From Stigmatella aurantiaca (GTDB taxonomy: Bacteria; Myxococcota; Myxococcia; Myxococcales; Myxococcaceae): DNA of 64,000 bases. Position numbers and translations under genes: made by a program. The stretch is from positions 45,101 to 109,100 of the forward strand of contig NZ_FOAP01000029.1 of NCBI RefSeq assembly GCF_900109545.1. Reading direction: 5' to 3'. Position 1 is the first letter of the stretch; each line of letters opens with the position of its first letter. Shown piece by piece: positions 9,277 to 18,947 of the stretch. The notes under the pieces are model-generated. The model worked only from the letters and a program-made list of their open reading frames with translations. It made no database searches and had not been told where the DNA came from.

Positions 9277-12200
9277 GCCCAGAAGAACTCATGGCAGAGC
9301 TGTCCAAGCAGGACGTCACGCTCTGGGTGGAAGGCGAGCGGTTGAAGTACAGGGCTCCGAAGGGGGCCCTGTCGCCGGAGACCCTGAGCCTGCTCTCCAC
9401 CCACAAGGCGGCGCTCCTGCCGTACCTCCGCCGCCTCGCGGCGGAGGGGGAGTCCGTTCATCCGCTCTCCCATGGGCAACAGGCGCTCTGGTTCGTGCAC
9501 CAGCTGGCGCCGGACAGCTCCGCGTACAACACGGCGCTGTCCATTCGCGTTGTCTCCGAGCTGGACGTCCCCGCGTTGCGGCGCGCCTGCCAGGCGCTCA
9601 TCGATCGCCATGGCGCGCTGCGGACGACGGTGGCCACCCACCAGGGGCAGCCGATCCAGAAGGTCCGCCAGCGGGCCGAGGTCCACTTCGAACAGGTGGA
9701 CGTTCCGGGCATGGAGCTGGATGCCCTGAAGCAGCTGGTGACGCGGACCTACCAGGCGCCGTTCGATCTGGAGCGGGGCCCGCTGATTCGCGTTCACCTG
9801 TTCACGCGGGGTCCCAAGGACCACGTGCTGCTGCTCTCCATCCACCACATCGTCTACGACGGGTGGTCGCTGATCGTGCTCGGCGACGAGCTTCTGCGGC
9901 ACCTCTACGCTGCGGAGAAGGCGGGGGTTCCCTCGAACCTTCCGCCTCCGCCGGTGACGTACGTGGACTATGTCCGCTGGCAGTCCGAGATGCTCGCGGG
10001 CCCCGCGGGACAGCGGCTGTGGGAGTACTGGTCCAAGCAACTGGCGGGCTCTCTGCCGGTGCTGAACCTGCCCTTCGCGCGTCCCCGGCCCGCGGTGCAG
10101 GGGTACTCGGGTGCCTCGATTCTGGTCTCGCTGAACGCGGCGCTGACCCGGAATCTGAAGACGCTCTCCGAGCGCGAGGGCTCCACGCTGTACACCACGG
10201 TCCTCGCGGCGTTCATGGTGCTCATGCACCGCTACACGGGCGAGGAGGACATCCTGCTGGGTTCGCCGACGCTCGGACGGACGCAGCCCCAGTTCTCACG
10301 GGTCGTGGGCAACTTCATGAACATGATTCCCCTGCGGGGGAATCTGTCCGGCAACCCCACGTTCCGGGAGTTCCTCGGGCAGCTCCGGCAGACGGTGGTC
10401 GGTGGGTTGGCCCACCAGGACTTCCCGTTCCACCTCCTCGTAGAGAAGCTGAACCCGGAGCGGCACTCCAACAGCTCCCCCATCTTCCAGTCCGTCTTCA
10501 TGCTGCAGCCCGCGCAGCAGGGGAACATCTACGCGGGAGATGAGGCCAACCCCGCGATGCCGGGGGGGCTCGTGCTGAGGCCCTTCGAGATTCCGCAGCA
10601 GGAAGGGCAGTTCGACCTGATCCTGGAGCTGACGGAGACGGACTCGGGCCTGAACGGCATGCTGAAGTACAGCACCGATCTGTTCGACGCCGCGAACGCC
10701 CAGCAGATCCTCGGCAACCTGGAGACCCTGCTGGAGAGCATCGTCGAGGGGCCCGGGAAGCGCCTGTCCGAGCTGTCGGTCCTGAAGCCCTCCGAGCGGC
10801 ATCAGGTGCTCGCGGCCTGGAACGACACGGCCGGAGACTTCTCCCGGGACGCGTGCATTCACGAGACGTTCGAGGCGCAGGTTCAGAAGGCCCCGGATGC
10901 CATCGCGCTGGTGTCCGGGAACAAGACGCTGACGTACCGCGAGCTGAACGAGCGCGGGAACCGCCTGGCCCACCGCCTGCGTGCGCTGGGGGTGGGGCCC
11001 GAGGTCCGGGTGGGGCTCTGTGTCCACCGGGGCCTCGACATGGTCATCGGCATGATCGGCATCCTGAAGGCAGGGGGCGCCTATGTGCCGATGGACCCCA
11101 CGTACCCGGCCGACCGGCTGGCATTCATGCTCACGGACTCGCAGGCGCCGGTGGTGCTCACCGAGTCGCGGCTCCAGCAGCGCTTGCCGGACACTGGGGC
11201 GAAGGTGGTGTGCCTGGATGCTCCGGAGGAGGGGACTTCAGGAGCGCTGGACACTCCGAAGAGTGGGGTGGGGGCCGGCAACGTGGCCTACACCCTCTAC
11301 ACCTCGGGCTCCACGGGACGCCCCAAGGGCGTCATGGTGTGCCACCGGAACGCGGAGAGCTTCTTCGCGGCCATGGATGCTCCCCTGGACAGCCAGACGC
11401 GGGGGACGTGGCTCGCGACGACGAGCATGTCGTTCGACATCTCCATTCTGGAGATCCTGTTCTCGCTGACCCGTGGCTTCCAGGTCGTCATTCGCGGAGA
11501 GCAGGGCGCGGGCTTGCCCGTCAGTGACAGCCACCGCAAGCCGCCCGAGTTCAGCCTGTTCTACTTCGCCAGCGATGAGCGGGAGAGCGTCAACGGCAAG
11601 TACCAGCTCCTGCTGGAGGGGGCGCGGTTCGCGGATCAGCACGGCTTCACCGCCGTCTGGACGCCCGAGCGGCATTTCCATCCCTTTGGCGGAATCTTTC
11701 CGAACCCGTCCGTCGTCAGCGCCGCCCTCGCGGCCACGACCCGGAACATCCGGATCCGCGCGGGCAGTGTCGTGCTGCCGCTCCACAGCCCCATCCGCGT
11801 CGCCGAGGAGTGGTCCATCGTGGACAACCTCTCGAATGGGCGCGTCGATCTCTCCTTCGCCTCCGGGTGGCACCCGAACGACTTCGTGCTGGCCCCCGAG
11901 CGCTATGCCGATGCGCGCAGCGGCCTGGCCGGTCAGATCGAGACGTTCAAGAAGCTGTGGCGCGGCGAGCAGGTGAACTTCCGCAATGGGATAGGCAAGG
12001 ACGTTCCGGTCCAGTCCCTTCCCCGGCCCGTTCAGCCCGACGTCGCGGTCTGGCTGACCGCCGCGGGAAATCCCGAGACCTTCCGCGCCGCCGGCGAGCT
12101 TGGGACGAACATTCTCACCCACCTGCTCGGCCAGAACCTCACCGAGCTGGCGAAGAAGATCCAGATCTACCGGGATGCGTGGAAGGCGGCGGGTCATGGC

Positions 12201-14543
12201 CCTGGAGAAGGCCACGTCACCCTCATGCTGCACACGTTCGTGGGAGACGATGCCGCCGAGGTCCGTCAGAAGGTGCAGGGGCCGCTCCGGCAGTACCTGA
12301 AGAGCTCCGTGGGCCTGCTGAAGACCGTCGTCGGGCCGCTGGCGCACGGTGCGGATTTCGACTCGCTCAGCGAAGCGGACATCGATCTGCTGCTGACGCG
12401 GGCGATCGAGCGGTACCAGGATCAGATGGGCCTGTTCGGCACCCCCGAGAGCTGTCTGCCCATGGTCGCCAAGCTCCGGGACCTCGGCGTGGACGAGATC
12501 GCCTGCCTCATCGACTTCGGTGTGGACCGCGAGTCGACGTTGGCGGGGCTCCGTCACCTGAACGAGCTGCGTGAGCGGAGCACCCAGCAGGCGCAGCCCG
12601 AGGAGATCCCAGCGCTGGTGGCCCAGCACGGGGTGACGCACTTCCAGTGCACCCCCTCGATGCTGCGCATGCTCCTCCTGGAGCCGGGAGGCACCGAGGC
12701 GCTCCGGCCGCTGAAGAAGCTCCTCATCGGTGGCGAGGCCTTCCCCGCGGCGCTGGGGCGGCAGGTCCGGCCCCTGGTGGGCGGCGAGATCCTCAACATG
12801 TATGGGCCGACCGAGACGACCATCTGGTCGTCCTTCCACCGGCTGCAGCCGGATGAGGCCACGCTGCCCATTGGCCGCCCCATCCGGAACACCCGGATGT
12901 ACCTGCTGGATCGCCACCTGCAGCCCGTTCCCGTGGGCGTTCCCGGGGAGCTGCTGATTGGCGGCGAAGGGGTGGCCCGCGGCTACCTCGACCGTCCCGA
13001 GCTGACGGCCACCCGGTTCATCCCCGATCCCTTCGGCTCCGAGCCAGGGGCCCGCCTGTACCGGACCGGCGATCTCGCGTGCTACCTCCCGGATGGGCGC
13101 ATCGAGTTCCTGGGCCGCATGGACCAGCAGGTCAAGGTCCGTGGGGTTCGCATCGAACCCGGCGAGATCGAGTCCGCGCTGCGCCTGCACCCGGACCTCC
13201 GCCAGGTGGCGGTGGTGGCCCGGGCGGATGCGGCGGGCGAGGCGAGCCTGGCCGCCTATGTCGTGGCGGGCCCGGAGGCCCAGGTGGCCCCATCGGATCT
13301 GCGGCGCTTCCTCAAGGACAAGCTGCCGGTCACGATGATCCCGGACCACTTCATCCGCTTGGAGGCGTTGCCGCTGACGCCCAACAAGAAGCTGGATGTC
13401 CGGGCGTTGCCTGCACCCGATGCGCCTCCGGCGGAGCTCTCGGTGGCGTACGTGGCGCCGCGGGATGCGCTGGAGCTGGAGCTTGTCGCGCTCTGGGAAG
13501 AGCTGTTCGATCTGCGCCCCATCGGCGTGGCCAGCAGCTTCTTCCAGTTGGGTGGGCACTCCCTGCTGGCGGTCCGGCTGATGTCCCGGCTGCGCGCGAA
13601 GTTCGGCCGGCAGCTGCCCGTCTCGATGCTGTTCCAGGCCGACACCATCCAGCGCTTGGCGTCGGTGCTGCGCCAGGAGGGGGTGGCCGGGGCCCGCTCG
13701 CCGCTCGTCCGCATTCAGGAGACGGGCGATCAGCCGCCCCTGTTCTTCATGCATCCGACCGGTGGTGACGTGCTCTGTTACGCGCCCCTGGCGCGGCAGC
13801 TCGGCCCCAAGCAGCCGTTCTATGCGCTGCAAGCGCTGGCGGATCAGGAGGCCGATTCGATCGAGGCGATGGCGGCACGTTACCTGGAAGAGGTTCGCAA
13901 GGTTCGTCCCCAGGGGCCGTACCGCCTCGGGGGTTGGTCCACGGGAGGCATTCTCGCGCAGGCCATGGCCCGGCAATTGGAGCAGGCCGGAGAGCAGGTC
14001 GAGCTGCTCATGCTGCTGGAGACGTGGTCTCCCACGGTCTACCAGCGGACGGAGGGGGCTCCGGCCCTCATGGCTTGGTTCGCCACGGATCTGCTCGGAG
14101 GCGCAGCCGCATCGCAGCTCGAGGCTTCGAAGCTCGAGACGCTCGATGAGGCGGCGCAGCTCGACTACCTGTTCGATCGAGCCAATGCCCTGGGCGCGCT
14201 GCCCGGGGTGGATCGCTCCGAGATGGAACAACGGTTCCAGATCTTCGCGAAGAACGCCCGGGCCCTGTCGCGGTACCAGGCGGACGCCTACCGGGGCAAG
14301 GTCCTCTTCCTGCAAGCCGAGGAGGCGGCCACGCCTTCGGCGGACGCGCTTCCGGAGCCGAAGGCCAGCTGGGGTCCGGCCCTGGAGCAGGTGCAGATGT
14401 TCCGGATGCCGGGGAACCACTACACCATGCTGCAGAGCCCCCACGTGCGCGCGGTCGCGGACCGGATGGCGAGCGCCCTGGCGCAGCTCAGCGCGGCCAC
14501 CGAGCCGTCACAAGGTGTTGCCCGGGCCGCGTCCGCGCGGTAA
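9273..14543 (+). CDS. mtaG: NRPS TubC-C-A(monooxygenase insert)-PCP-TE, MtaG-like amide-forming terminal module
   Basis: 1756 aa; GTG start overlaps the previous TGA (GTGA) after a strong GGGAGGAAGG site. Residues 1-55 match a TubC-type docking domain (WVEGERLKYRAPKGAL). The C domain has HHIVYDG at 191-197. The A domain starts with YTSGSTGRPKG and FDIS (A4). About 370 residues of a luciferase-like FMN monooxygenase (FSLFYFASDERES, AVWTPERHFHPFGG, FASGWHPNDFV) interrupt it before A5 (NMYGPTETTIW). A7 (YRTGD), A10 (NKKLD), a PCP with LGGHSLL and a TE with GWSTGG follow. Read by hand against GrsA, the pocket code is DILQLGMIWK, one change from the classic glycine code. Known MtaG chemistry is glycine addition, alpha-oxidation and collapse to the terminal amide plus glyoxylate. 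This supports a carboxamide product such as myxothiazol. Confidence 0.9.
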   Translation: MSPEELMAELSKQDVTLWVEGERLKYRAPKGALSPETLSLLSTHKAALLPYLRRLAAEGESVHPLSHGQQALWFVHQLAPDSSAYNTALSIRVVSELDVPALRRACQALIDRHGALRTTVATHQGQPIQKVRQRAEVHFEQVDVPGMELDALKQLVTRTYQAPFDLERGPLIRVHLFTRGPKDHVLLLSIHHIVYDGWSLIVLGDELLRHLYAAEKAGVPSNLPPPPVTYVDYVRWQSEMLAGPAGQRLWEYWSKQLAGSLPVLNLPFARPRPAVQGYSGASILVSLNAALTRNLKTLSEREGSTLYTTVLAAFMVLMHRYTGEEDILLGSPTLGRTQPQFSRVVGNFMNMIPLRGNLSGNPTFREFLGQLRQTVVGGLAHQDFPFHLLVEKLNPERHSNSSPIFQSVFMLQPAQQGNIYAGDEANPAMPGGLVLRPFEIPQQEGQFDLILELTETDSGLNGMLKYSTDLFDAANAQQILGNLETLLESIVEGPGKRLSELSVLKPSERHQVLAAWNDTAGDFSRDACIHETFEAQVQKAPDAIALVSGNKTLTYRELNERGNRLAHRLRALGVGPEVRVGLCVHRGLDMVIGMIGILKAGGAYVPMDPTYPADRLAFMLTDSQAPVVLTESRLQQRLPDTGAKVVCLDAPEEGTSGALDTPKSGVGAGNVAYTLYTSGSTGRPKGVMVCHRNAESFFAAMDAPLDSQTRGTWLATTSMSFDISILEILFSLTRGFQVVIRGEQGAGLPVSDSHRKPPEFSLFYFASDERESVNGKYQLLLEGARFADQHGFTAVWTPERHFHPFGGIFPNPSVVSAALAATTRNIRIRAGSVVLPLHSPIRVAEEWSIVDNLSNGRVDLSFASGWHPNDFVLAPERYADARSGLAGQIETFKKLWRGEQVNFRNGIGKDVPVQSLPRPVQPDVAVWLTAAGNPETFRAAGELGTNILTHLLGQNLTELAKKIQIYRDAWKAAGHGPGEGHVTLMLHTFVGDDAAEVRQKVQGPLRQYLKSSVGLLKTVVGPLAHGADFDSLSEADIDLLLTRAIERYQDQMGLFGTPESCLPMVAKLRDLGVDEIACLIDFGVDRESTLAGLRHLNELRERSTQQAQPEEIPALVAQHGVTHFQCTPSMLRMLLLEPGGTEALRPLKKLLIGGEAFPAALGRQVRPLVGGEILNMYGPTETTIWSSFHRLQPDEATLPIGRPIRNTRMYLLDRHLQPVPVGVPGELLIGGEGVARGYLDRPELTATRFIPDPFGSEPGARLYRTGDLACYLPDGRIEFLGRMDQQVKVRGVRIEPGEIESALRLHPDLRQVAVVARADAAGEASLAAYVVAGPEAQVAPSDLRRFLKDKLPVTMIPDHFIRLEALPLTPNKKLDVRALPAPDAPPAELSVAYVAPRDALELELVALWEELFDLRPIGVASSFFQLGGHSLLAVRLMSRLRAKFGRQLPVSMLFQADTIQRLASVLRQEGVAGARSPLVRIQETGDQPPLFFMHPTGGDVLCYAPLARQLGPKQPFYALQALADQEADSIEAMAARYLEEVRKVRPQGPYRLGGWSTGGILAQAMARQLEQAGEQVELLMLLETWSPTVYQRTEGAPALMAWFATDLLGGAAASQLEASKLETLDEAAQLDYLFDRANALGALPGVDRSEMEQRFQIFAKNARALSRYQADAYRGKVLFLQAEEAATPSADALPEPKASWGPALEQVQMFRMPGNHYTMLQSPHVRAVADRMASALAQLSAATEPSQGVARAASAR

Positions 14544-14560
14544 CCCCACGAGGTTTTGCC

Positions 14561-15535
14561 ATGGGAATTCATGTCGCGAGGTTCAAGGCCGGGGACACGG
14601 AGCAGTGGGGATGGGTTCGGCAGGAGGAACTCCTCCCCATTCCTGGCCAGTACGCCTCGCTGGCCGAGTTCCTGGGCGAGGGGGCCGTCCGGGCCCGGGA
14701 AGTGGCCGCGTCGGGCAAGGGCGAGGCCATTCCCCTGAGCCAGGTGGAGCTGCTCTCGCCCGTCACGGCGCCCTGCAACATCGTCTGCCAGGGGCAGAAC
14801 TACCGCAGCCACATGCTGGAAGTCGGGCAGGACCCGGACGCGAAGAACTTCAACCAGTTCTTCCGCAAGGCCTCCTCGGCGCTGACCTCGGCCCGGGGCG
14901 ACATCATCAAGCCGTCGCGGACCGGGATGCTGGATTACGAGATCGAACTCGGCCTCATCATCGGCCGTCCCATCACCGGACCGGTGCAGGTGACGCGCGA
15001 GCGCCTGCACGAGTTCATCGCGGGGATCGTCATCTGCAACGACGTGTCCGCCCGCGACCTGCAGCTCTCCGAGGGGCAGTGGTACAAGGCCAAGAGCTTC
15101 CGGACCTTCTGCCCCGTGGGCCCGTACGTCTATCTGCTGGACCCGGAGGACTCCGCGAAGCTGATGAACCTCCAGCTCGTGCTCTCCGTGAACAATGAGG
15201 TCCGCCAGGACTCGAACACGGGGGAGATGATCTTCCCCCCCGAGGCGACCCTCACGGAGCTGTCCGGCGTCATGGATCTGTTTCCGGGAGACCTCCTGCT
15301 CACGGGGACGCCCCGGGGCGTGGCGGCGGGCCACAACGCCACGAAGTCGCCCAAGTGGGTGCGGAATCTCGTCACCCGCTTCCTGTCCGCCCAGGAGCTC
15401 ACACAGCTCGTCTTGAAGATGCAGGCCCGCAACACCGCCTACCTGAAAGCGGGCGATGTCGTCCGCGCCTCCATCTTCAGTCCGGATGGCGCCATTCACC
15501 TGGGGACCCAGGAGAACCGCGTCGCCTCGCCCTGA
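14561..15535 (+). CDS. Fumarylacetoacetate hydrolase (FAH) family protein
   Basis: 324 aa; ATG 17 nt after the NRPS stop with a GAGG site, so probably in the same transcript. The C-terminal FAH fold is recognisable: DYEIELGLIIGRP supplies the E-x-E metal ligands and NDVSARDLQ the Asp, followed by the KSFRTFCPVGPY substrate-loop motif and the GDLLLTGTPRGV motif. Members of this family hydrolyse or decarboxylate 1,3-dicarbonyl or 2-oxo-acid enols with a divalent metal. An in-cluster role is plausible, either acting on the beta-methoxyacrylate end or as self-protection, but nothing in the sequence proves it. It could also be an unrelated catabolic enzyme. The family call is firm; the substrate is unknown. 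Confidence 0.8.
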   Translation: MGIHVARFKAGDTEQWGWVRQEELLPIPGQYASLAEFLGEGAVRAREVAASGKGEAIPLSQVELLSPVTAPCNIVCQGQNYRSHMLEVGQDPDAKNFNQFFRKASSALTSARGDIIKPSRTGMLDYEIELGLIIGRPITGPVQVTRERLHEFIAGIVICNDVSARDLQLSEGQWYKAKSFRTFCPVGPYVYLLDPEDSAKLMNLQLVLSVNNEVRQDSNTGEMIFPPEATLTELSGVMDLFPGDLLLTGTPRGVAAGHNATKSPKWVRNLVTRFLSAQELTQLVLKMQARNTAYLKAGDVVRASIFSPDGAIHLGTQENRVASP

Positions 15536-15543
15536 GGGGGAGA

Positions 15544-15572
15544 TTGAATCCGGAGCGAGGCTCTCCTAAACC
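15544..15572 (+). promoter_or_regulatory. Putative sigma-70 promoter giving a leaderless mRNA
   Basis: TTGAAT (15544-15549), a 17-nt spacer and TAAACC (15567-15572). The predicted start of transcription falls on or next to the ATG at 15579, which lacks a Shine-Dalgarno sequence. Inferred by eye. Confidence 0.4.
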
Positions 15573-15578
15573 GGGGGC

Positions 15579-16850
15579 ATGACGCTCGAGCAGCTCCACC
15601 GCGCGGACATTCCGCGTCCCATCCTTGATGTCCTCCACCAGCTGCGGGAGCGGGGCTTCGCCGTCTTCCTCGTGGGCGGCTGTGTCCGCGACATCCTCCG
15701 GGGGGTTGCTCCCAAGGACTTCGACGTGGCCTCCAGCGCGCTTCCCCAGGAAGTCCAGGGCGCGTTCAAGAAGGTCATCCCCACCGGCATCCAGCATGGC
15801 ACCGTGACGGTCGTCATCGGGGGGAACCATGTGGAGGTGACCACCTTCCGCAGTGAGGGGGACTACCTCGACGGGCGCCGCCCCAGCTCGGTCACGTTCG
15901 AGCGCGACATCACCCGGGATCTGTCCCGCCGGGACTTCACCATCAACGCCATGGCTTATGATCCCATCGGCCGTGAGCTGGTGGACCCCTTCGGGGGCAT
16001 GGCGGATCTCCAGGCGAAGCTCATCCGGTGTGTCCGCAGCCCCCTGGAGCGCTTCTCCGAGGATGGGCTCCGGCCCCTGAGGGCCGTGCGCTTCGCGGCG
16101 GTGCTCGGCTTCTCGCTCGATCCCGCCACCCGGGACGCGATTCCGCCCACGCTCCCCATCTTCAAGAAGGTGGCCCTGGAGCGGGTCCGGGAGGAGTTCG
16201 TCAAGCTGCTCCTGTCTCCCCGGGCCGAGCTGGGTCTGACGCTGCTTCAGGAGACGGGGCTCCTGGAGGTCTTCCTGCCGGAGCTCGCGGGGGCAGGGGA
16301 GGACGCCGCCCGTCTGGCCCGTGCCGCGGCCCAGGCGGCTCCGGCCGAGGTGGAGATCCGGCTGGCGGCCCTGCTGGCGGATCTCGTGCGAGGCGCCCCC
16401 GCCCGCGACATCGCCCTCCGGCTCAAGTTCCCCACCAAGACCGCCGACACCCTCGGGGTGCTCACCGAGCATGCCTTCCTGGAGAACCGCACCGGGGATT
16501 CTGATCCCTCGCTCCGGAGGGTGCTGGCCCAGGTGGGCCCCGCGTTGCTGGAGCCCCTGCTCGCGGCCGCGAAGGCGCGGGTGGAGGTCCGGCAGCCAGA
16601 CCGGCTCCCGGCCTTCTTGGGCCTCCAGGATCGGCTGCGGGCCCTGCTGGCCGCGAAGCCTCCGCTGACCACGAAGGAGCTCGCGCTCTCGGGCAAGGAC
16701 ATCATGACCACCCTGGGGATCGGTCCTTCGCCTCAAGTGGGCGAGGCGACCCGGTTTCTGTTAGAGGCCGTGCTGGATGACCCCACCCTCAATGAATCCG
16801 AGCGGTTGAAGGGGCTCCTGAAGACCTGGCAAGCAGGGAAGGGCGCCTGA
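15579..16850 (+). CDS. CCA tRNA nucleotidyltransferase / poly(A) polymerase family
   Basis: 423 aa class II nucleotidyltransferase. The head has VGGCVRD and KDFDVAS, giving the G-G and the two metal-binding Asp. The neck has [13 protein letters not shown] and the nucleotide-specificity helix [13 protein letters not shown] helical body and tail follow (about 200-423), without an obvious HD phosphohydrolase motif. It either adds CCA to tRNA 3' ends (or only C or A in split systems) or polyadenylates RNA; the sequence alone does not separate these. Neighbouring mnmA, another tRNA-modifying gene, favours tRNA. It is transcribed away from the PKS cluster end and has its own promoter, so it marks the probable cluster border. 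Confidence 0.85.
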   Translation: MTLEQLHRADIPRPILDVLHQLRERGFAVFLVGGCVRDILRGVAPKDFDVASSALPQEVQGAFKKVIPTGIQHGTVTVVIGGNHVEVTTFRSEGDYLDGRRPSSVTFERDITRDLSRRDFTINAMAYDPIGRELVDPFGGMADLQAKLIRCVRSPLERFSEDGLRPLRAVRFAAVLGFSLDPATRDAIPPTLPIFKKVALERVREEFVKLLLSPRAELGLTLLQETGLLEVFLPELAGAGEDAARLARAAAQAAPAEVEIRLAALLADLVRGAPARDIALRLKFPTKTADTLGVLTEHAFLENRTGDSDPSLRRVLAQVGPALLEPLLAAAKARVEVRQPDRLPAFLGLQDRLRALLAAKPPLTTKELALSGKDIMTTLGIGPSPQVGEATRFLLEAVLDDPTLNESERLKGLLKTWQAGKGA

Positions 16851-16908
16851 GAGGACGTGGGGGCACAACCCCTCAACTCCCGGCGGCTCCTGGGATAGGA
16901 AGGACGTC

Positions 16909-17955
16909 ATGCGAGTTGTCGTTGCCATGAGCGGCGGGGTGGATTCCTCGGCCGCCGCCGCCCTCCTCAAGGAGCAGGGCCACGAAGTCATTGGCATCAC
17001 CCTGCGGGTCTGGTCCTACGAGGGCAAGGCCCAATGTGGCAGTTGCTGCAGCCCGGATGACATCGAGGATGCCCGGGCCGTGGCCCAGAAGCTCGACATC
17101 CCCTTCTACGTGGCCAACGCGGAGGAGATCTTCAAGGACCGCGTCATCAACCCCTTCGTCCAGTCGTACCTGGGCGGACGGACGCCCATCCCCTGCGTGG
17201 CCTGCAACCGGGACGTGAAGTTCAACTTCCTCCTCAAGCGGGCCCGGGCCCTGGGCGCCCAGCTGGCCACCGGCCACTACGCCCGCGTCGAGCGCGAGGG
17301 GGACCGCCACGTCCTGCGCCGCGCCGTGGACCTGGCCAAGGACCAGAGCTACTTCCTCTTCACGCTGGGGCAGGCGGAGCTGGCCGACGTGCACTTTCCC
17401 GTGGGCGGGATGACCAAGGCCGAGGTGCGCGCCGTCGCCGAGCGCCACGCCCTTCCCACCAGCCAGAAGCCCGAGAGCATGGAGATCTGCTTCGTGCCGG
17501 ATGGCGACTACGCGGGCTTCGTGGAGAAGGTGGCGGGGCCCCAGCCCTCCGGCGACATCGTCGACACCGAGGGCCAGGTGCTGGGCAGCCACGGGGGCAT
17601 CCACCGATTCACCGTGGGGCAGCGGCGCGGGCTGAACCTGGGCGGCGGCGAGGCCCGCTACGTCCAGCGCCTCGAGCCGGAGACGAACCGCGTCGTCGTG
17701 GGCACGGCCTCCGCGGCGGGGCGCGATGCCTTCGGGCTGCTCCAGCCGCACTGGGTCGATGCGCCGCCCCCGCCGGATCAGACGGTGGAGGTCCGCATCC
17801 GCCACCGCCACGCGGGCGTGCCCGGCAAGGTGGAGATCTCCGCGCACGGCCTGGTGTCCGTGCGGCTGGAGGCGCCCGCCCGCGCGGTGACGCCGGGACA
17901 GGCCGCCGTGGTGTATTCGCAGGATCGCGTGCTCGGGGGCGGCTGGATCGTCTGA
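16909..17955 (+). CDS. mnmA: tRNA-specific 2-thiouridylase MnmA
   Basis: 348 aa; ATG preceded by GGAAGGAC. The N-terminal PP-loop is [14 protein letters not shown] (adenylation of U34). The two catalytic cysteines are in PCVACNRD (about 99-106) and [10 protein letters not shown] (about 190); GHYARV and DQSYFLF are further family motifs. The C-terminal beta-barrel includes [12 protein letters not shown]. The enzyme puts the 2-thio group on wobble uridine of Glu, Gln and Lys tRNAs using persulfide sulfur relayed by other proteins. Length is typical of the family. It lies 58 nt after the nucleotidyltransferase gene, so co-transcription is possible. Confidence 0.95.
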   Translation: MRVVVAMSGGVDSSAAAALLKEQGHEVIGITLRVWSYEGKAQCGSCCSPDDIEDARAVAQKLDIPFYVANAEEIFKDRVINPFVQSYLGGRTPIPCVACNRDVKFNFLLKRARALGAQLATGHYARVEREGDRHVLRRAVDLAKDQSYFLFTLGQAELADVHFPVGGMTKAEVRAVAERHALPTSQKPESMEICFVPDGDYAGFVEKVAGPQPSGDIVDTEGQVLGSHGGIHRFTVGQRRGLNLGGGEARYVQRLEPETNRVVVGTASAAGRDAFGLLQPHWVDAPPPPDQTVEVRIRHRHAGVPGKVEISAHGLVSVRLEAPARAVTPGQAAVVYSQDRVLGGGWIV

Positions 17956-17979
17956 TGTGGGCGTAGGGGGGCCGTGAAT

Positions 17980-18008
17980 TTGACCCGCCTGGGAGCGGGG
18001 CGTACCTT
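17980..18008 (+). promoter_or_regulatory. Putative sigma-70 promoter of the SPOR-domain gene
   Basis: TTGACC (17980-17985), a 17-nt spacer and TACCTT (18003-18008). Transcription would start near 18015. This excludes the upstream GTG at 17974 as start and supports ATG 18085, leaving a leader of about 70 nt. Confidence 0.5.
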
Positions 18009-18084
18009 CCGCGACGTTGGCGCTACAGGCCGCAACACGGGATCAGCCCGGCCGGAGCGCCCGCGCACGAGGAACACCACGACC

Positions 18085-18933
18085 ATGCGGGACGCCCATC
18101 GGATGAAGGAGAAGTTCGACGTCTCTCTCGACAACCGGCAGATCGTCAGCCTGTTGATCGCCGGCATCATCGTGATGGGCGCCGTGTTCGTGCTCGGCGT
18201 GGTGGTGGGCAAGAATCTCGCGGGCAACGCCCAGACCGCCGGGGCCCCGGATCTGCTGTCCGCCCTCGATGCCAACGCGCAGGCGCTCCAGGAGGTTCAG
18301 AAGGAGCCGCCGCTGACCTTCCAGGATGAGCTGACCCGCAAGGCCGCCGAGCCCGTGGCGCCGCCTCCCGTGCCCAAGCCTGCCCCCAAGCCCGCTCCCG
18401 CCAAGCCCGTGGCCGTGGCCCCCACGCCGGCCCCGGCCGAGCAGCCTGCCCCCGCGGCGGAGACCGGGGAGGAGGTGGCCGCCAACGCCGCCGATGACGA
18501 GCTGGCCGCGCTGGCCGCCAAGCCTTCGCCTGCCGCCCCGGCCGCCCCTGTGGCCAAGGCGCCCGCTCCGGCCCCGGTGCCCGCGGGCAAGGTCGAGCAG
18601 GAGCCCACGCCCACCCGGACCGCCACGCCGCCCGTGGGGAGCCTCAAGGAGGCCATTGCCCGGGCCACCCAGCCGCCAGCCGAGGCCGTGAAGGGCGGAG
18701 CGTTCACCCTTCAAATCTCTGCCTTCCAGTCCCGCGAGGATGCAGACCGGTTCGCGGCCCGGTTGCGTGACCGGGGTTATGCCCCGTATATCCTCGCCGC
18801 GGAGGTGCCCAACAAGGGCACCTGGTACCGGGTGCGCATGGGGAGCTTCCCCTCGAAGGAAGCGGCCTCGCGGTACCTGGCGGACTTCAAACGTGAGACC
18901 CAGCTCAACGCGTTCGTGGCCGGCACGAACTAG
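18085..18933 (+). CDS. SPOR domain-containing inner-membrane protein
   Basis: 282 aa. A short cytoplasmic N-terminus is followed by one membrane helix (about 20-42, IVSLLIAGIIVMGAVFVLGVVVG). Then comes a long Pro/Ala/Lys-rich low-complexity linker (about 80-200) and a C-terminal SPOR domain (about 205-282, FTLQISAFQSREDADRFAARLRDRGY to WYRVRMGSF). SPOR domains bind denuded septal peptidoglycan glycans, so this is probably a DedD/FtsN-like cell-division or envelope protein. The layout matches that family (one TM, extended periplasmic linker, terminal SPOR). ATG 18085 is chosen because it lies just before the TM segment and after the predicted promoter. It is the first gene after mnmA with its own promoter. 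Confidence 0.85.
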   Translation: MRDAHRMKEKFDVSLDNRQIVSLLIAGIIVMGAVFVLGVVVGKNLAGNAQTAGAPDLLSALDANAQALQEVQKEPPLTFQDELTRKAAEPVAPPPVPKPAPKPAPAKPVAVAPTPAPAEQPAPAAETGEEVAANAADDELAALAAKPSPAAPAAPVAKAPAPAPVPAGKVEQEPTPTRTATPPVGSLKEAIARATQPPAEAVKGGAFTLQISAFQSREDADRFAARLRDRGYAPYILAAEVPNKGTWYRVRMGSFPSKEAASRYLADFKRETQLNAFVAGTN

Positions 18934-18947
18934 GGCGAGCGGGAAGA

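Noticed and set aside
17974..18084. Upstream GTG start for the SPOR-domain gene
   Set aside because: A TTGACC-N17-TACCTT promoter lies inside this part, and the added residues do not resemble a protein segment.
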